A stretch of 64,000 bases of DNA from Cynocephalus volans (taxonomy: Eukaryota > Chordata > Mammalia > Dermoptera > Cynocephalidae), in NCBI RefSeq assembly GCF_027409185.1, contig NC_084461.1:147311001-147375000 (forward strand), written 5' to 3'. The notes under the pieces were generated by a model, which was given only the letters and a program-made list of their open reading frames with translations, did not search any database and was not told where the DNA came from. Position 1 is the first letter of the stretch; every line of letters begins with the position of its first letter. A program made the translations under genes and the position numbers. Below, piece after piece: positions 24,116-36,639 of this stretch.

Positions 24116-25234
24116 TAACAGTTAGTACTTCGGTTAGTTACCACCTCATTGTTACTTTCCAAACTGAACCTACTTCACATGTTAGAGGTGGGCTCCCTTG
24201 GAGCTAAGGCTATATGGCAGACATCAGTATGCTTCCCGCATTCTGTCCGTCAGGGAGTACTGCTACCATTGTTTGGAGAAAGTCACTGAAGAAAAGTACA
24301 AGGTGATTAAGTTGGATTCTCTAAAAGAGCAAATTTTTAACAGAACTTAGACATAACTAAGTGATTATATACCTGATTGCAACAATCATCTTTTTTAAAA
24401 GCAAAATTATGTATTAATGTGAACCACTCCTATACTGCTTTGTGGGGGTTTTTTTTCCTGCTGTGTATTTGGAAATGAATTTTTGGTTATATTGTTTTTT
24501 TGGTTTAAAGTATCGATTTACTATTATAATAGAAATTTATAAATTGCCACAAAGTCTGTATTTTTAAAATATTGAATGAAAATGCATTTGCTCTTTGCTC
24601 ATTTTTTTGAATACCCAATTCTGGATTGAACTAGCTAGCCATTGTTCATTAATATCCATAACAATCCCTTTGGAAACAAGATCTTTTATGAATCCTAGAT
24701 GAGGATAAACGGATTTGGTTAGTTTTTGTTTTAGTTTTGACACAAAGAGTTACCAATTATTTAAGTTAACTTAATAGCAACTCTTTTTTGCCCTTGATTT
24801 TCAAGAGAGAAATTCTAGCCAAAATTCACTTTGTAGTATTTAACTAGGATGATGGCACATAACATTGTATATCAAACTTAATAGCATTTTGTTCACGTTT
24901 TAAATGAGTCAGGGTGAGAAGGAAGTATCACCGTAATAGAGTTAGAACACTAATCAGAGACCCTTTAGCTGCTTTGTTTGGTTCGATGAATACATGCATA
25001 CTTAATACATATATTTCACAAGGCTTAACGTTAACAGTGTATTGTATAATGGAAAGACTTTGGTGGTTTGTGTTTCATTTGAAATTTTACCTGATTGAAT
25101 CCATTTGTAACTAAAGGAAACAGCTGTGATTAGTTACTGATGCCTCCAGAGCAAAATATTTACCAAATAAGAAAAGAAACAAAAAAATAAAAAAATAAAA
25201 TAAAATAAAAAGAAAAAGAAAAAAAAGAAAAAGA

Positions 25235-28200
25235 AAGCTCATATTTTTATCAGAAAAATGGGCTGTTACATATGAAAGTTCTGTGACAAAAAGGCTGCAC
25301 ACCTCATTTTGTAAATTTCTTCATCTCCTCAGCAATGTCAGTTGCCTCCATGTGACTTCATTATTTTCCTTATGTCCCACAATGAATCATATTAATATTA
25401 ACACCTGATTATCCTACACTGAGGATCTGTGAAGAATACTCGGTGAAAAGTTTGACAGTAACATTTATTTAATGTAGAATAAAATATTTTTAATAACTTA
25501 CCAGAAGGCAGAGATGAGAGAATTTTCTTTATTTGCATGTGTTCTTCAAATGATTCTTTCTTGTTTCTGATTTGGTGAGAAATTTCATATGTGAAATTTC
25601 AACTGAGCACAAATATGATACTGTTGCAAACATTTTTTACTTTGGAATTGAAAAACTGAAATTAGTTTTTAGTGTTCTAAAAGGGCACTCCTATGAATCT
25701 GGAAATATGCTGTACAACTTTCTTCAGCAAAATGGATAGGTATCCATTAATTAGACATTATTATTAATGTCATGTTCAGCTGTATGCTAAAGGGCACAGT
25801 ACAGAACTGAGGGCAGGACTGATGACTTTGATGATATATGGACAGCTTTCATGAATTACTTAAAGAAAATTCTCATTTCTTACCCTATTGCACACAATAA
25901 TTAAAAAGTAGCGAATAATTGTGAGAAAAGAGAAAACAAGTACATGGATGGGATTTGCTTCTTGCTTTCTTGGTTTTTGTTGTTGTTGTTATTTCAACAG
26001 TGGTGAGAAATCTCTGTAGGTTGCACAGGTTTAGGGAAATCACATGATTTGAAGAAAGTGTCATAAACTTACTTTATATCTATTTGAAGACCTTATCCCC
26101 TGATTTTCTAGGAACGTTTTTTCATCTTTGGTTTTGATGTATTTCTTAATTCTAAAATCCAGCACATTATAGACATAAAAAATGAGAAAGTATTTTTAAG
26201 TATGATAATCTAAGGTGGCATGAATGTTTGTCCACAAAGGCTATGAGTGTTTATTATTTAGCTAATTTCATATTGTGCTGGTGTAGTTTCCCAAAATATG
26301 TTCCATGATATTCTGGCTCTTAGAAAAATGAAAATGTTCTAGGTTTACAAAAGTTTAAAGAAAACTGTGTAGACACAGGTAAACATTTCTTATTCTCGAA
26401 TGTCTAAGAGTCTTAAAAATATTTTCACAAACTTAGATGGATCATGTTGTGGTATTTGTAATGGAGTAGCAAGTGGGACTACTTTCTTTGGAACACATGT
26501 TGGGTGCCCTACATTAAGTCATTCATACAACAGACATATGTTACAGTCCTTAATTTGAAAAGAGATTCTAGGAACAAATATACTTAAATGAAGTTTCCAG
26601 ATATGATTTTCCTGGTATATTTATGCTATTGTGCATTATAACTGCATTAAAGATCAACTAAAAATATAAAACTTTTGGTGAAAACAAAAAAACCCACAGT
26701 TTTAACGTATCTTGAAGTAGCAAACATTCCTTCAAATACATCATCACTTAGCTAAGCTTTCCAATGGTAAAGGTGCTAGCACAGATTGGTCAATAAAATC
26801 TGCATCTGATTTTACAAACCACATGCATAATACCATATTTGACCAATCTGGTAAAATCAAGAAGTAGGTTGATCTGCATGTGAATAATTAGGTTAAATTA
26901 ATTTAAATAATACACAAAATAAATAATTGATTGTGTTTAATATTGTCATAAGTAATAGGCTGTTGAACTTACACATTTAGAAGATTACTTTAATAAAAAG
27001 GTAATAATGACTTGCGGTTAATAGAGCAAGTACATACTTGCAAGTATGGGAATATTAACGGGTTAAGAATACTTGAAAATAGATGCTTTTCTTTTTATTT
27101 TTTCTCTGCATTCTTGTGATAACTCTTCTGAAATATAAATTTATCTTTATGTTGGGAATTTTAGGGCAATGTGTTCCCTCGAAAGGATACCATAGCAAGA
27201 CTGTATGATCCTTCAAGAGAAAGAATACATATATGTATGAATTATTCCAAAATGTACTTCAATACTTTTGTCTTCAGGGTCCTGTGAGAACTACAATGAA
27301 AAAAATTACAATTTCTACTTTTAAAAATTATTCATAAGTCATATACAATTAGCTAGTTTTTAAAAGGCAGATTGCATTTACAAAATATATTTTGTCTCTG
27401 AGCTAGAATTTACATCTTAGGCATCTTTTGCTCATGCACACTGAGTCATTTCTGCCTGGGTCAGGAAACGAAGAGTGAGTGAAAAAAAGGAATGTAATGT
27501 TCTTCCTAGTGCAGTGCCTGGCGTGTGGTAAACCCGTCATCAGTATATCTCATATGATCATTCAATGACCTTCCCTCTGGCTCAGTTTTCTTTTACCCAT
27601 ATGTGGAGTGGAAGGGAAAAAAGTTACAAGAAATATGTAGCTGAGCATTTTCTATCTTCATCCCTCAGCTTTAAAGTTTGAATACTTGTATTTTCATTTA
27701 AAAGATTTACACTTCTAACTTAAGTAGAACTTTCATTGTAATGCAAGATTTGGCTCAATGACTGTTGAAAATATTGTTAAAAATTACATTAGTGACCTCT
27801 TTCTTTTGCATCTATAACTAACCCAGGATTAACATTACAAGCAGTGGTATAGAAAGGAAGGAAGGAGGCTCCAGACCTCTGGACTTTGGCGCTGCCTCTC
27901 ACCTGATGTGCAACTTGCAGGATTTACATAGCTTCTCTGATATTTACATTTATTGAATAAGAGAATTTCTTCAAAGTCCTTTTCACTTCTCAAATTTGAT
28001 GTAATACTTCTGAAACCCAGTTTGCCCTATACCGATGAAACCTATATTCCATGGCCACAGCCCTCCCTGTTGGCTACTTCTAAGAAAAGTGACTAAAATC
28101 GGTAGATGATTCAAATTAAACATTAACGTTACCATAAAATAATTAAGAACATTTACCATAAAGACAGTATAATCAGTAAGGGATGTCTATTTTATAATAA

Positions 28201-29935
28201 TCATCTTGTGGGTAATCGAGTAGAGAAATGGTGAGCAAAATACCTAAGTTTTAAGTAAATGTCAGCAAATTGCAATTTACTTTATTGGTTAAACAACACA
28301 GAGCCTGAATGCTATAGTGTAATAACTTAATCTCAAAGGGTACACACCTCTCATTTTTAGTTTCTCTGCATAGAAAGACTTAAAGTCATGATTGCCAATT
28401 GAAATTTACAAAAACAGACTGCTGTTTCTCTGCAAAGTTACTTTTACGTGTTCCTTGCCAGAAAACTACAGTGTAGGGGTAACAAAGACACAGGGATCTG
28501 TTAAATTATGCTGAGTTTTTTGGTCGTTGTTTTGTTCCGTGAAATGTGTATGTATATTCTGAGAATAGAAAACTCACACACAGCATGTAACCTTTTCAAC
28601 TTTCCACGGATTAAAAAACACAGGGCATTGCTTTATTGCATTTTCCCGCAACAAGGGACATATTTCAGCTGAAAAGGGCAAACCAGGAAATTTACTCATG
28701 AAAAGCAATTTATATAAGCATATGAATAGTATAACTATTCCCATAGTAAGTCTGGTATTCATCTTGAGAACTCTTGGGGACACATGAGTAATCCTCAGTG
28801 CAACTTCAATTTAGACTGTGTTTAAATATGGAAAGGAAATGAGGTTGGACCTGGATTTTTTATTATTATTATTTTCTCTCTGGTATCAAGTCAACCAGTG
28901 TGATGGCCTGTGAACTCTTTCAGCATTCTTTCTGCAAAATCAGAGTGTGACAAGGTGTCAGCATTGACAGATCAACAGTGGAGATTGAGCAGACCTGAAC
29001 TAATAAAGGTCAAAATTGTCAACAGGAGGAGTGCCAGGTGGCATGTGAAGACTTGCTCCTAAACAGCGTTTGAAGAGAAAAAAGTGGCTCGAGAACAGGA
29101 CCTGAGGCACCTGGACAAGCCAGGAATGTCCTGAGAATCTTCTTTTAAATAAACGTTTACTCTAAAATAACTTTTAAATGTCCCATCATTTTTTTCCTCT
29201 CCATCCTTAAATGCTCAAAAACATCTCAGGTCCCAAAGGGATTGAGGATGGTAGAGTGAAGGAAGTTCCTGTTTTCAGTCCTCATAGAACACAGTTTCCA
29301 TGTCTCTTGTAAGAGGAGGCGTTCCTGACATCCCTCCACACTCATTCCTTGCACTTTTTTCTTTTCCTCCTATCTTATGGTGTTTTCAGAGCAATTTACA
29401 GAAACAAAGTGCTTTTACTCTGTATTGCATAATTTGACCATGGATTCCCTTCTGCCTGTACCACTACATTATAATCTCCTGTAAATTCCATCTCTTAAGC
29501 ACAATGTTTAAGAAACTCCAAGGGGATATCTTGTGTTTTTCTTACATGATCTAAAGTGCTACTTTAGGTACTCAGTACCGAGGAGAAAATTTTACTTTAA
29601 CTGATGAGGAAAGAACTTTATATTAGTTATATTTCAAGAGGAAAATTAACATTTTCTTCAGCTCTTCACATATATTCTTCAAAATTGCAACAGTGTCAAT
29701 GTTGTTTCAAAGTAAATAAAATCGTTTAGTACCTGTATAGGAATAATAAAAATGAGTGACATAGATTTTCTGGAAGATTTGGATTTCTCTACAGTTTTTT
29801 TTTTTTTTTAATTGGGGCTATGTTTGCTAGCTTTCTTATCTCTTGATCTTTTATTTAGAGAGCAGATCTAGATTCTCTGGTAGGGCGAAATTTATCTCTA
29901 TGTTTTCAACTCTACCACTCTTTTGGTTGATTAAT
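25235..29935. other. No gene recognised; AT-rich
   Basis: Besides a 9-bp palindrome at 25579-25600 (GAAATTTCA, TATG, TGAAATTTC), the inverted repeats at 26782, and a short MIR/L2-like AGTGCAGTGCCTGGCGTGTG near 27510, I see nothing. 28880-29140 is less AT-rich and unexplained. Confidence 0.5.
26782..26859. repeat. Paired inverted repeats (12 bp and 9 bp)
   Basis: CAGATTGGTCAA (26782-26793) pairs with TTGACCAATCTG (26839-26850). TGATTTTAC (26807-26815) pairs with GTAAAATCA (26851-26859). The two pairings interleave, so both stems cannot form together as a simple nested hairpin. Confidence 0.85.
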
Positions 29936-29969
29936 TGTGTGTGTGTGTGTGTGTGTGTCTGTGTGTGTT
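29936..29969 (+). repeat. (TG)n microsatellite
   Basis: About 11 TG units, one CT interruption, then further TG units. Confidence 0.95.
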
Positions 29970-30377
29970 GCATTCTGTGTTGCATGCCCAATCAACTGCG
30001 AGATTATTTGAACTGAAATCAAAACTAACTATAAAGCTTCTTAAATTTTGTTTGGAAAGCATATTGAAACAACCACGTTTTAGTTTTACCTCTCCTCACC
30101 CCCCTCACCATTTTGTCCTTGAAAAATTCAGCTGGAAGCAACTAAATTCCTTCAACCCCCCACCCCCTGCATTTCTCTTTTTCTCCTATAAATGACTATC
30201 AGCCAATTTTCTTCAGGAAGAAATAGTTTATTTGGGAAGCATCAATATAGCAAATACATTTTCTTCATTCTCTATTAGAGAAAGTGTACTAATTAGAGGA
30301 AAGCATGAACTGAAGTTTGTTCTCTACATATTTACCTGCTTGGTTTAATGCCAGGGCCCTTTCTAACTTTCTCTCTC

Positions 30378-30560
30378 TTTTTTTTTTTTTTTTCAAGATT
30401 TTATTCCTGTTTAACAACATCTTAGTAAAAGTTAGGCAATCTCCTTTCACTGCCACGGGGATAGGAATATCGTTTTGTAAGATGTAACAGTCAAAAATGC
30501 CATCTCAGTGACTTTAAATAAAATTGCAATAGAAAAGCTCCTGTAATGATTTTCTTTTCT
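30378..30560 (-). pseudogene. 5'-truncated retroposed cDNA 3' end, parent unknown
   Basis: A T16-18 run (30377-30393) followed by CAAGATTTTATTCC reads, on the minus strand, as AATAAAATCTTG directly before a poly(A) tail. The AATAAA is about 10 bases from the tail, as in a real mRNA. About 165 bp of single-copy-looking sequence precedes it. A pyrimidine-rich TTTTCTTTTCTTTTTT at 30551-30566 resembles the CTTTCTCTCTCTTTTTT before the tail and may be the TSD. I did not recognise the gene. Confidence 0.4.
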
Positions 30561-31049
30561 TTTTTAGCATATTAATTTTTCATGGGATGAAAATGTTAAA
30601 ACCTGGTATTTTCCCTAACATCTCTTTTATGCTTTTATCTCATAGGTAATCGTTGCCTAAAGTTAAATTGGTTAAGTGATTTTTAAAATGGCATAGATTA
30701 TACTTTCTCTCATAAGCACTTTTTCAAAGTTAGTCCCTTATGATAAAGTCAGATAGTATTATTAGTAACCAGCTACCATGTGATCTGGTTTCAAAAGTGA
30801 TAATGAGTAAACAATTCAGCTGTTTATAAAATTCCCAAACCTCTCAGATGCCCAAATAGTTGTATATTGCAGAATATGAAATTTTCTATAATGTAAAACA
30901 CTAACACTTCCCGCTATAATATAGTGAAAAATAAAGGATTTTAGATTGACGAAGAACATTAACAATTGTCTGTAATAATTTTCTTTCTTCTTGAATAAGA
31001 TTTTTTCCTTGATGAATAATAGATTTTAATGAAAATACTGAAAATCTGA

Positions 31050-31720
31050 TGAAGAAAAAAATAGTCATAATTCTACCAATGTCAACATTATCTGCTGTAA
31101 AATATTTCTGGCTTTTTTATTTGCACACACAAATGTGTGTGTATATAAATATCAGATTTCATTTTTGAAGATTACAGATTACAGATTGTATATTTTGAGG
31201 TCTATTTTTAAATTTTAAAAAAATATGCTAAGCAACACGCTATGTTGTTAAATATTTTGTTACAAAACAAGATTTTTAGTGGCTGTGTAGTATTTGGTGT
31301 TCTATTTTTAAAATATCCTGTTTGTGTATTATTAAGTTATATCTATTTTGCTGTTATAAATAATGTTCTGACATTCCTACAACAAAAGTGTACCTGTAAA
31401 TCTGCTTTATTTTTTTTAATCCCTTAGACTAATTTCTTATAGGTGAAATTGCAAGGTTTATGTCATTTACATTTTTATGGTGTTGATAGATATTGGCATA
31501 TTATAAACCAGAAAGGTTGATTCGAATCACTCTGCCCCAGCAGTTTATGACTCTATCTCATTGTTTATGTCCATATCTATTATTATGGTTTATTTACTTT
31601 GAGTGTCGCATTTTTTTAATGAATTACTTGCACCCATTTTTATGTTGAATTATTTGTTTTCCCTTTAAGATATCATACAATCATCTTTAAATATTTTATG
31701 AGTTTTTTTCTGTTTTTGTA
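31050..31720 (-). mobile_element. L1M fragment (ORF2 3' region, antisense)
   Basis: It contains a GCTGTTATAAATAATGTTCTG-like block followed by TTATAGGTGAAATTGCAAGG and GTGTTGATAGATATTGGCA. This is the usual antisense order of the L1 ORF2 end in old L1M elements. It is diverged, so the boundaries are approximate. Confidence 0.6.
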
Positions 31721-32390
31721 ATTTTGTTTGTTAACTTACAAAATTAAAACAAGTTAAACTTTTTAATCATATCAGTGAGTTGTTAGTGTACAGAAGTGTT
31801 CTTTAAACTTTTTTAGAGTCAGTTCTGTTTTTGTTAGATAAAATGTGGCTATTTGTGTTTGTGTGATGTGTGCATATACAAAAAGAGAAAGCTTTATAGA
31901 GACAGAACATCTTCAAATCTTCTTTCCTTCCCTCCTTCCACTATATTCTCTCCTTTGCTAACTCTCCTTATCTGCCCTTGTCATCATAGTTTTATGAGAA
32001 AGCAAAAAAGAGAAAGAACTGAAAGATATGTTAATTTCACATATTATTTTTGTAACATGCGATAAAAGTCATATTCACTATAAATTTAAATTGCATTTAG
32101 TAGAAGTATGGAAAATGATCTTAAATGCATTCTGAAAAGGTAAAAGGAGAGAAATTAGTTTTAATATTTAAAAAAATGTACCTTTTAATTTGCTTAAGCC
32201 AAAATACAAATACAAAATTAGAAGAAAAAAATACATAATAATCTTTTTAAACTTGCTAGCTTGTTTTATTAACAGGTGTTGCTGACGTTAGCTAGGAAAT
32301 ATAACTAATGTGACAAATTGATCTATAAGGAGTGAAAATATTTTAAAAAGGAAAATATACACAATTTAAAATGTAGAAATAAAATTTACA

Positions 32391-32438
32391 CTGGTAACAT
32401 ACAATTTACAAATACTGGTAACATACAATTTACAAATA
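32391..32438 (+). repeat. Perfect 24-bp tandem duplication
   Basis: The unit starting CTGGTAACATACAATTTACA and ending AATA occurs twice head to tail with no mismatch. Confidence 0.95.
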
Positions 32439-32734
32439 GTGATACAGAATGAATATATAATTAGTTTTTTATTTCTCACTTTTCAATTTGCAAAAGAGGA
32501 ACAAAATATTCTGTGTATCGGCTCTAAACCAACCTTCAGAATAAGCTAAGTCTTCTAACAGATAGGATGTTTAAAAGATACAATAAAATTAGGATTGTAA
32601 TTATTAATAAGTTTCTTTTTATTATTTGTAAATAAATTTATTTTCTTTTTCTCCCACCCTCCACCTCTTCAATATTGTGGTTACTGGGTGTTATACTGAT
32701 GCAGATTCTAGTTGCTAAGTTGGAAGACACTGAA

Positions 32735-32830
32735 AAATCTTTAATTTTCTCATTTTATAAATAAGGAAATTGAGACACCACATGCATAATTTGCTTAAAA
32801 CCACATTGTAAGTTAATGGAAGACTTTTTT
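32735..32830 (-). mobile_element. MIR fragment
   Basis: CTCATTTTATAAATAAGGAA, ATTGAGACACC and a decayed AGTTAATGGAAGAC end match the antisense MIR core. Confidence 0.45.
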
Positions 32831-33209
32831 TTAATCCCATATATTAGAAAAAAAATAAAGTTTCAAGACAGAAGCCAATTATTTGTTCAATTTCAGGAAG
32901 ATATTCATATGTCACTTTTCCAACACCTTGAACACAAGGTTTTTTAATATATGTAATTAGCATAACTGACATTATATATACTTCTTATATGTGTGATTAA
33001 CATAATTAACAAGCATATTAACAACAATATACATGATTAACATAATTACTAGGTTATTTATTTATTTAGCAAATATTTGTTATGTCCTATGTGCCAGACT
33101 TTGTGGTTTATTAAAAAACTAGTCAATGTGTGTGTGCGCAGGCATTTAGACAATCAATTTGGTGAAATCATATTTTTATCGAATTCACTTATTCTTGGAT
33201 GGTATCATG

Positions 33210-33764
33210 TGTATTAGGGTTCTCCAGAGAAAAAGCAACCAACAGGAGATTTTATATATATATACACATATAAATATATTTATATGTGTATATATATATA
33301 TGACCCTGTTTAATACGCATGGTGTGTGTGTGTGTGTGTGTGTGTACACAGTATATATAAAATAAGGAGTTGAGCTGGTAAGTCCCCAAATCTGCAGTTG
33401 GCAAGTTAGAGAACTAGGAAAGCCAATGGTGTAGTTTCAGTTTGAAAGCTGATAGGCTCTACACTCAGGAAGAGTTGATATTTCAGTTTGAGTCTGAAAG
33501 AGGAAAAAAAAGTGATGTGTCAGCTACAAGGCAGTCAGATAGGAGGAATTCCCCTTTACTCACAGGAAGGTCAGCTATTTTTTTTGTTCAGACCAGACCT
33601 TCAACCACCCACATCAGGGAGGGCGATGTGCTTTCACTGAGCCTACCAACTCAAATGTTCATCTCATCCAGCAACACTCTCACAGACACTCCCAGAATAT
33701 TGTTTAACCAATGTCTGGCCACCCCACAGCCTGGTTAATTTAGCACATAAAATCAACCACCACA
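33210..33764 (-). mobile_element. Old LTR-type repeat split by microsatellites; family name uncertain
   Basis: It starts TGTATTAGGGTTCTCCAGAG and ends ATAAAATCAACCACCACA. This matches a common mammalian repeat whose sense strand opens GGTTAATTTTATGTGTCAAC (ERVL/MaLR type; I cannot name the subfamily with certainty). An AT-rich microsatellite (about 33252-33301) and a (GT)n run (33322-33344) have expanded inside the region that is normally a TA/GA repeat. A 98-aa open frame at 33442-33738 lies within it. Confidence 0.6.
33252..33344. repeat. Compound AT-rich and (GT)n microsatellite
   Basis: TA/CA/TG-rich alternating sequence (33252-33301), then 20 non-repetitive bases, then (GT)n at 33322-33344. 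It lies inside an LTR-type repeat. Confidence 0.9.
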
Positions 33765-33765
33765 C

Positions 33766-36639
33766 CGTATTTTTTCTCATTGTTTTTGCGTTGTGTCTTA
33801 TGCCAAAAATGCTCTGCAAAGACATAAGCAGGAGTTGGAAGGTAAAGCCTTGTATAAGGAAACATTACCATTATCATTAACATCCCATAAGTCATGACAG
33901 TGACTGGGTCTTAGAATATTCTCTGGAATTTCTTTAGTGTCAGAATCATAAAGCTATAGTAGGAAATCACAACGTAAGAACTCTACACACAACTAATAAA
34001 CATGATTCACAAATAATTATTTGAAAGACTAAGTTTGATCCATTTGATTACTATATTACCATAATAAGTAGTTACTAAATTACTATAAAAAAGACAGTGA
34101 CTGACAATAGAATGATCCACTAGTGACTGATATGGGTAATATCAATCAAGCTGATAGGACACTTGGGTCTTTGAAAAGCAAGAATGAATATGAAACAGTC
34201 TTAGGGAGATTGGAATTTACTGAACAAATCAAAACAAGAGCCATAGAAGACACAATTTACTATAGTATGCTGGTAATCTTCAAGCCTTTAGAAGTTGCTG
34301 ATCTGTATTTCAACTAAAAATTTTAAAAGAATGTAAACCGAAGGTTCAGTTGTAGAATGGGGCTATGAAATCCACAGTGAAAAAATGTCTTTAGTTGGAT
34401 ATTCTAATTGCTGATTTTTTTTTTTTTAAACCAAGAAAAGCACTCCTCTCCATCTTTTTCTGGAGATCTACAGAAAACTCTTTCTGTACCAGGTGTGTGA
34501 AATAAAGTGTACCTTCCTGAACTTTTAAACCAGCTTGTGTTGCGTTTCTCCCCACACCTTCAGGTGGTCTCTCCCTTCTACTTTTTCTTTTATCTTTTCC
34601 TGATGCCACTGTAGGTCGTCATAGAACCCATTTTTACCTTTCTTATGCTACTCAAGTGCTGCCAGCTGTTGCCAGGAAATACCTGCCATTAGTAATAACT
34701 CATTAGATTTGACAGTGAAAATCTCCTGCATGGCAAATGCTAGCTAGTAGACTTTCTGCTTATAAATCTATCTGGATCCATTTTCAGACAGTGGGTAAAC
34801 TTGAATTGGGAAATGGATAGTGCATAAGATCAGCCCATTGTATAATTTGTACTACTTTTTTATGAGCTAACCCAGCATGAAAATAATTCTTAAGCAATGA
34901 ACATATTTAATTGTTCTTTCCAGTTCATTCCTTTGTACGTTTTAAACAGTTTATCCTGGCTGGCTACAAACTGAAATCAAAAAGCAGATGCTGCCTCTAA
35001 TTGGGAGAGTCAGGTAGGGTACTTAAAAAACAAACACACTTTTTATTTTATTTATTTATTTTTTTTAGAATTTTACATTAGCCTTTAATTGTGTTTGGCA
35101 CATAATAAAATGAATAAATAAATTAATTAATTGTGTGCATGAATTAATGAATAAATTAACTGATGAATGACTAAAAGATCATACTTCAATGCCCATGTTT
35201 ACTACTATCATAAAGAGATAAAAAGGGCAGTCAAAGAAAGGGGTTAATATAGTTAAAAGGAGGAATGAGTGGGGAATGGCAGACAGAAGCACACGCAGAA
35301 AGATAGAACTGGAACCTCAGATTTCCTACACTTATTTGAGGCGTGGTGGATAATCAATGAGAAATTATTACTCACTCACTGCCCCTTTCAAGAAAGAAAG
35401 AAGGAAGGAAGGATTATTTAATTTCTAAGGACTGAAAAATTCTATAAAATACTGAAATTCCCATAAATAGAAGTACGGCATAAAAATAGAGTTCTTGTAA
35501 AGTCCCGCAATATCCAGCACATTTGACATATTTTGCTGACAAACATTAACACTGTCACATTATTGTAGAGATATTTGAACTTTGAGGTGACAGTCTTGAC
35601 ATAGCTATAGTGGAAGTAGTGTAAGCCTCTTTTGGATTACTCATTAGTGCTCATGCATTAATTAAAATAGATCATTGGTTTCTCTCCTAACATCAAGTAT
35701 ACTTCTTGAACAAGCTAGCTATCTATAAAGGTAGGTACTGTTATTTTTCTATTTTTCTAGATTAGAAAAATATCTTATATTTTGCAAACAAAAACAGTAA
35801 CTACTTTTTAATATTCACTTTTATAAATGAAGGAAATAATGCAATCACATTTTATGCTAAAATGTTTTGGGGTCAAATTTTAACATGACAGATGAGTTTT
35901 CAATGTGCCTGAGGAAGGGGAAAACTGAAAGCCATGTATTGATAAACATAACAAAATTCCATATGATGAGTATAGGAGCATAACTAATAGGTAAATGAAA
36001 TTTTACCAGCTTATATCACCAAGTTGCCTGCTGTACTGAAAAATAAAACTTATTTTTAACATGGGTGCAAAAACCCTGCAATTTGATGAAAGATAATTAA
36101 CTGAACTTCAAATTCATGATTTGAAGCTTATATCAGGAATGCTAACACTTAGAAACAGAAGTATGCTGGTAAAGCACCTTTTGTTAGTTTTCAGGCCTGC
36201 ATAAATGACAGCCGATCAACATATTGTACTCTTGGGGAAGGATATTAATAGGAGCAAGACAGACAAATATTCAGGAACTAGAGTGTCTCAAGCTTAAGAA
36301 GAGAGGAAAGTAGGAGACTTCCGTAGTGATTTCCAAGGAAATGTGAAGTTATTTAGTAAAGAGTAATAATCATATTTTTATTAACTCACTTGGAGAAAAA
36401 AGAAAGTGCGGAAATTATAAAAAGTAGAATTTCAATTACATAATTAGCCTGGGGTAGCTGTCATGTGTACCTTTCACTTGAGACCCAAAGTTCTTAACTT
36501 TTTATTCTTAAGTGACGTTTTTCAATACCTCAATTAGGGTGTAAGCTCTTTGAAGCTTGAAATGTTATGTTTCTTTGTGTTGGGGGGAAGGAGCATAGTG
36601 GGTACATGTACCTTAATTATAAGAGGTGTTACATAAATA
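33766..36639. other. No gene recognised
   Basis: A T14 run (34418-34431) precedes a 72-codon minus-strand frame (34391-34609) with no recognised homology. 35040-35165 is an AATA/AATT-rich simple stretch containing GTGTTTGGCACATAATAAA, probably an L2 or MIR end. The rest is AT-rich. Confidence 0.45.

Larger units (their letters stand above)
23165..25234 (+). mobile_element. Processed ZCCHC9 retrocopy with 16-bp TSD (L1-mediated)
   Basis: The ORF is embedded in a cDNA-like insert. About 120 bp of apparent 5'UTR begins near 23181, with a CpG-containing stretch around 23250. About 1 kb of 3'UTR follows the stop, then an A-rich, partly degraded tail (about 25165-25218). An identical 16-base string (A8, G, A5, G, A) lies at 23165-23180, just before the 5' end, and at 25219-25234, just after the tail. 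The left copy sits at a TTTTTT/AAAA junction (23155-23164), the preferred L1 endonuclease cleavage type. Together these show target-primed reverse transcription of a near full-length mRNA. The TSD is A-rich, so its exact limits are uncertain by a few bases. Confidence 0.85.

Noticed and set aside
33252..33344. CRISPR-like or other structured array
   Set aside because: The periodicity is dinucleotide; these are ordinary eukaryotic microsatellites.
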